Origin: Gordonia araii NBRC 100433
Lineage (GTDB): Bacteria; Actinomycetota; Actinomycetes; Mycobacteriales; Mycobacteriaceae
Direction: 5' to 3'
NCBI RefSeq assembly: GCF_000241265.1
Contig: NZ_BAEE01000036.1
Coordinates: forward strand, 1-64,000
Length of the DNA: 64,000 nucleotides
Part shown: positions 60,960-64,000 of the stretch, in pieces
Layout: each line of letters begins with the position of its first letter
Numbering within the stretch: position 1 is the first letter of the stretch
Notes under the pieces: generated by a model
What the model was told of the DNA's origin: nothing
The model's input: the letters and a program-made list of their open reading frames with translations, nothing else
Databases searched by the model: none
Translations under genes and position numbers: made by a program

Positions 60960-61409
60960 ATGCACTGTCCCTTCTGCAAGCATGAGGACACCAAGGTCGT
61001 GGACTCGCGCGTGGCCGACGAGGGGCAGGCGATTCGCCGGCGGCGGGCATGTCCGGAGTGCGGTCGCCGATTCACGACCGTTGAGAATGCTGTGTTAGCC
61101 GTGGTCAAACGCAACGGCGTGACCGAGCCGTTCAGCCGCGAGAAGGTGATGCGCGGCGTGCGCCGGGCCTGTCAGGGTCGGCAGGTCGACGAAGATGCGC
61201 TGGCACAGCTGGCGCAGCAGGTGGAGGACGCGGTCCGCTCGTCGGGATCGGCCGAAGTGCCCAGCAACGAGGTCGGTTTGGCGATTCTCGGTCCCTTGCG
61301 CGACCTCGACGAAGTCGCCTACCTGCGGTTCGCGTCGGTATACCGGTCGTTCGAGTCGCTCGCCGACTTTCAACGCGAGATCGACCAGCTGCAGGCGAAC
61401 CGGGCCTGA
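60960..61409 (+). CDS. nrdR: NrdR repressor of ribonucleotide reductases
   Basis: The 149-residue protein has the N-terminal zinc ribbon [16 protein letters not shown] with CPECGRRF, and an ATP-cone domain from about 46 ([20 protein letters not shown]). It senses ATP/dATP and represses nrd genes; those genes are not in this window. Confidence 0.97.
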   Translation: MHCPFCKHEDTKVVDSRVADEGQAIRRRRACPECGRRFTTVENAVLAVVKRNGVTEPFSREKVMRGVRRACQGRQVDEDALAQLAQQVEDAVRSSGSAEVPSNEVGLAILGPLRDLDEVAYLRFASVYRSFESLADFQREIDQLQANRA

Positions 61410-61414
61410 TCGGC

Positions 61415-64000
61415 TCAGGTGAACGCCGCGAGAGACTTGAGAACCCGCTTCTCCGATACGGGATAGGCGGTCTTGAGTCGCTGGGCGTAGAGCCCGACAC
61501 GCAACTCCTCGACCGTCCAATGGGCGTATTCGTTGAACGCGTTCCGTCGCTGTTCAGGAAGCTGTGCCAGTCGCTGATTCCAGTATTCGACGACGCGGTC
61601 GATCGCCGCGGTGGCGTCCCGGTCGCGGGCGGTATTGGCGTCGAGCGAGTCCAACCGGACGACGGCGGCATCCAGATAGCGCGGGACCTGTGCCAGATGA
61701 GCGGACGGGGTGGCCGCGACGAAGCCGTCGAACACGAGGTCGGTCAGTTGCTCGGCGACGTCGTCCGCGGCGAGGGTGCCTGTTCGTGCCTCGATCGCCG
61801 CGTGAACTTCGGGGAGCTTCGCGAGGACGGCGAGCGCCGCGAAGAAGATATCCGGTGCCCGCTCGGCGACACGCGGTCCGACTTCCTCGCGCAGCGCGGC
61901 GAAGTCGCTTGGGCCGCGCAGCGCCGCGGCACGCTCGGGTGCGACGGCGTCGCGGATGGCGCGTCGCGTGCAGTCGGCGAGCAGAGCGTCGAGGGACGGA
62001 TAGGGGCTCTGGCTCAGCGCCAGCTTCTGCGCTGCCGACAACCCGCCGGTGATCTTGCGCGACAGCGGGGGGATGGCCGCGTCGAGCAGGACGAGGACGG
62101 CGCCGTGGAGCGCATCGTCGCGGGCCGCGGCCGAGGGGTACAGGGCCGTGGATACCTGCGGTCCGCCGCGCGTCGACAATCCGGGATAGCGGGTCACCTG
62201 TTGCCCGGCGATCTGTGCGGAGACGTGATCGTCGAGATCGCCGAAGGTTTCCGCCGTCCACTCCGACGCGGTAACGTGCGCCGGCTCATCGGGCCGTGTT
62301 GCCGGTTTGTCGTCGCGCTGTAGCCGCTCCAACGATCTGCTGGAGGCCAAGACGCGGCCGCGATCGTCGACGACGGCGAAGTTCATCCGCAAATGCTCGT
62401 CGACGCGATCGACGTCGAAGTGGTCGGCGGTGATCGTCGCCCTGGTCATCGCGGACAGTTCACGGGCCAGCCCGTTGACGAGCGGTTCGCTGCGCGGCGT
62501 CAGCCTCGCGAGCGCTGCTTGTGCGAACTGTGCAGACGGGGAGGCCAGCTTGCGTATCTGCTTGGGCAAAGTCTTGATGAGGGCGGTCGCGAGGTCCTCG
62601 CGCATTCCTGGGACCGACCAGTCGAAGCCGGCCGGCCGAACGTGGTCGAGGAGCTGGCGGGGTATCTCCACGGTGACGCCGTCCTCGGGATCCCCGGGGG
62701 CGAATTTGTAGCGCAGGTTCAGACGCAGTTCGCCCTGGGCCCACGTCCCCGGATAGTCGGAGTCGGAGACCTCGGCCGAGACGACGACGTCCTGCGCCTG
62801 CAGATCGAGCAGGCCGGGGTCGGTCTTCGACGCTGTACGCCACCACGAGTCGAAATGGCGAGCCGAGACGACCGTCTCCGGTATGCGGGCGTCGTAGAAG
62901 GCGTAGAGCTGATCGGCGCTGATGACCAGATCCCGGCGCCGCGCCCGGTGCTCGACCTCGGCCGCGTCGTCGAGGAGGGCGCGGTTGCGGGCGAAGAAGG
63001 CGTGCTTGGTCTGCCAGTCGCCGTCGACCAAGGCGTGCCGCAGGAACATCTCGCGGCAGAGCTGCGGATCGGTCTTCGTATAGGTCACGCGCCGTGAGGC
63101 CACCAGGGTGACGCCGAACAGGGTGACGCGCTCGTAGGCCATGGTGGATCCGCGCCGCGACGACCAGTGCGGCTCGCTGTAGTTGCGCTTGCAGAGATCG
63201 CCGGCGAGCTGCTCGGCCCACGCCGGGTCGATCCGGGCGACCGTACTCGCGAAGGTGCGCGACGTCTCGATCAGTTCTGCTGCCATGAGAAAGGCCGGCG
63301 GCTTCTTCGCCAGCGGCGACGACGGGAAGATCATCAGGCTGGTGTTGCGGGCGCCCTGGTACTCCTTGGAGTCGGATTTGCGGGCGGCGATGTTCGACAG
63401 CAGCCCGGCCAGAATCGCCTGGTGGACGGAATCGGGATTGCGCTCGCCGGATCGCTTCGTCGACCAGCCCAGCGAGGCGACGGTGCGCTGCAGTTGGCGG
63501 TGCAGGTCGCGCCATTCGCGAATGCGGGTCCAGTGCAGGAATTCGCGCTCGCACTGGCGCCGAAACTGGTTCCCCGACAGTTCGTGTCGTTGCTCGGCAA
63601 GGTAGTCCCACAGGTTGAGCAGCGCGACGAAGTCCGAGCCGGGCTCGTCGAATCGGCGATGCATCTCGTCGGCCGCTTCCCGCTTCTCCGCCGGGCGCAG
63701 CCGAACGTCGGGGATCGACAGCGCCGCGGCGACGACGAGAACGTCGGCGACGCAACCGAGTTCGTGCGCCGCGACGAGCATGCGGGCGGGGCGCGGGTCG
63801 ATCGGCAGGCGCGCCAGATCACGGCCGACGGCGGTCAGCTTCGGCGCCCGCCCGGGCGCGACGGTGACGGCCCCGAGTTCGCCGAGTTCGGCCAGGCCGT
63901 CGGCGATCGCGCGCGGGGACGGCGGGGAGACGAAGCCGAAGTCGGCGATGTCGCCCAGCCGCAGCGACACCATGGACAGGATCACGCCCGCCAGGTTCGC
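61415..64000 (-). CDS. hrpA: ATP-dependent RNA helicase HrpA, C-terminal part
   Basis: About 860 residues are visible and the gene runs off the right edge, so the helicase core lies outside. Present are the end of the HA2 helicase-associated region (GVTVAPGRAPKLTAVGRDLARLPIDPRPARMLVAA in part), an OB-fold region (NTSLMIFPSSPLAKKPPAFLMAAELIETSRTFA), and the long DUF3418 C-terminal domain (WAQGELRLNLRYKFAPG; DHVRPAGFDWSVPG; VNGLARELSAM), which marks HrpA. Its target is RNA, probably stalled ribosomes or mRNA. It converges with nrdR across 5 nt. Confidence 0.95.
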   Translation of the reverse strand, partial: ANLAGVILSMVSLRLGDIADFGFVSPPSPRAIADGLAELGELGAVTVAPGRAPKLTAVGRDLARLPIDPRPARMLVAAHELGCVADVLVVAAALSIPDVRLRPAEKREAADEMHRRFDEPGSDFVALLNLWDYLAEQRHELSGNQFRRQCEREFLHWTRIREWRDLHRQLQRTVASLGWSTKRSGERNPDSVHQAILAGLLSNIAARKSDSKEYQGARNTSLMIFPSSPLAKKPPAFLMAAELIETSRTFASTVARIDPAWAEQLAGDLCKRNYSEPHWSSRRGSTMAYERVTLFGVTLVASRRVTYTKTDPQLCREMFLRHALVDGDWQTKHAFFARNRALLDDAAEVEHRARRRDLVISADQLYAFYDARIPETVVSARHFDSWWRTASKTDPGLLDLQAQDVVVSAEVSDSDYPGTWAQGELRLNLRYKFAPGDPEDGVTVEIPRQLLDHVRPAGFDWSVPGMREDLATALIKTLPKQIRKLASPSAQFAQAALARLTPRSEPLVNGLARELSAMTRATITADHFDVDRVDEHLRMNFAVVDDRGRVLASSRSLERLQRDDKPATRPDEPAHVTASEWTAETFGDLDDHVSAQIAGQQVTRYPGLSTRGGPQVSTALYPSAAARDDALHGAVLVLLDAAIPPLSRKITGGLSAAQKLALSQSPYPSLDALLADCTRRAIRDAVAPERAAALRGPSDFAALREEVGPRVAERAPDIFFAALAVLAKLPEVHAAIEARTGTLAADDVAEQLTDLVFDGFVAATPSAHLAQVPRYLDAAVVRLDSLDANTARDRDATAAIDRVVEYWNQRLAQLPEQRRNAFNEYAHWTVEELRVGLYAQRLKTAYPVSEKRVLKSLAAFT

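Overview
The window is high-GC chromosomal DNA from a Gordonia-like member of the Mycobacteriales. Its backbone order (pnp; dapB; thyA-dfrA; thyX-dapA-rnj; ftsK; argA; pgsA-cinA-clgR-pspA; recA-recX; miaB; miaA-dapF-hflX; lexA / LysM gene / nrdR) matches the well-known M. tuberculosis Rv2718c-Rv2783c neighbourhood, read in reverse. A gluABCD glutamate transporter sits between recX and miaB, as in corynebacterial relatives. The genus is an inference from gene content; no rRNA is present.

Layout. 1-1850: lower-GC, decaying tandem modules, each a toxin-like C-terminal domain followed by a small lipoprotein; a third lipoprotein paralogue lies inverted at 2761-3186. 2054-2704: a HAD phosphatase. 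3394-13540: a luciferase-like flavin oxidoreductase gene cut in two by a 9.1 kb integrative mobilizable element (about 4164-13297). The element carries a large serine integrase, three small ORFs, candidate iterons, a Rep that joins an HUH nuclease to a superfamily-3-type helicase (the layout of CRESS-DNA virus Reps), a MobC-like protein, a relaxase, an overlapping membrane/coiled-coil gene, and a cadmium/lead cargo (cmtR, P-type ATPase, thioredoxin-like protein).

13597-22873: HxlR regulator and DUF1761 protein, an Actino-pnp-type leader with pnp, a ferredoxin-reductase-like flavoprotein, a Tat-exported ceramidase, an amidase and a dead short-chain dehydrogenase. 23103-34140: lysine/DAP and thymidylate/folate genes (dapB, thyA, dfrA, thyX, dapA) mixed with a permease, a P450, a HAD phosphatase and two tandem secreted tyrosine phosphatases. 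34137-43461: rnj, a DUF559-like gene bracketed by two 73-bp nested palindromes, ftsK, a manganese (yybP-ykoY) riboswitch with terC, argA, pgsA, cinA and clgR. 43546-52541: pspA, a glycosyltransferase-like gene, DUF3046, recA-recX, gluABCD and miaB. 52574-64000: a membrane protein, two inverted arrays of 21-bp repeats between convergent genes, a DUF349 protein, miaA, dapF, hflX, lexA, an SOS-controlled LysM gene, nrdR and most of hrpA.

How the genes work together: recA, lexA and the LysM gene form an SOS set with visible LexA boxes. dapA, dapB and dapF supply diaminopimelate for the cell wall. thyA/dfrA and thyX give two routes to dTMP. clgR and pspA suggest an envelope-stress unit. The element is the main horizontally acquired block and appears capable of site-specific integration, replication and mobilization. 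Its excision at the inferred att core would restore the split oxidoreductase reading frame exactly.
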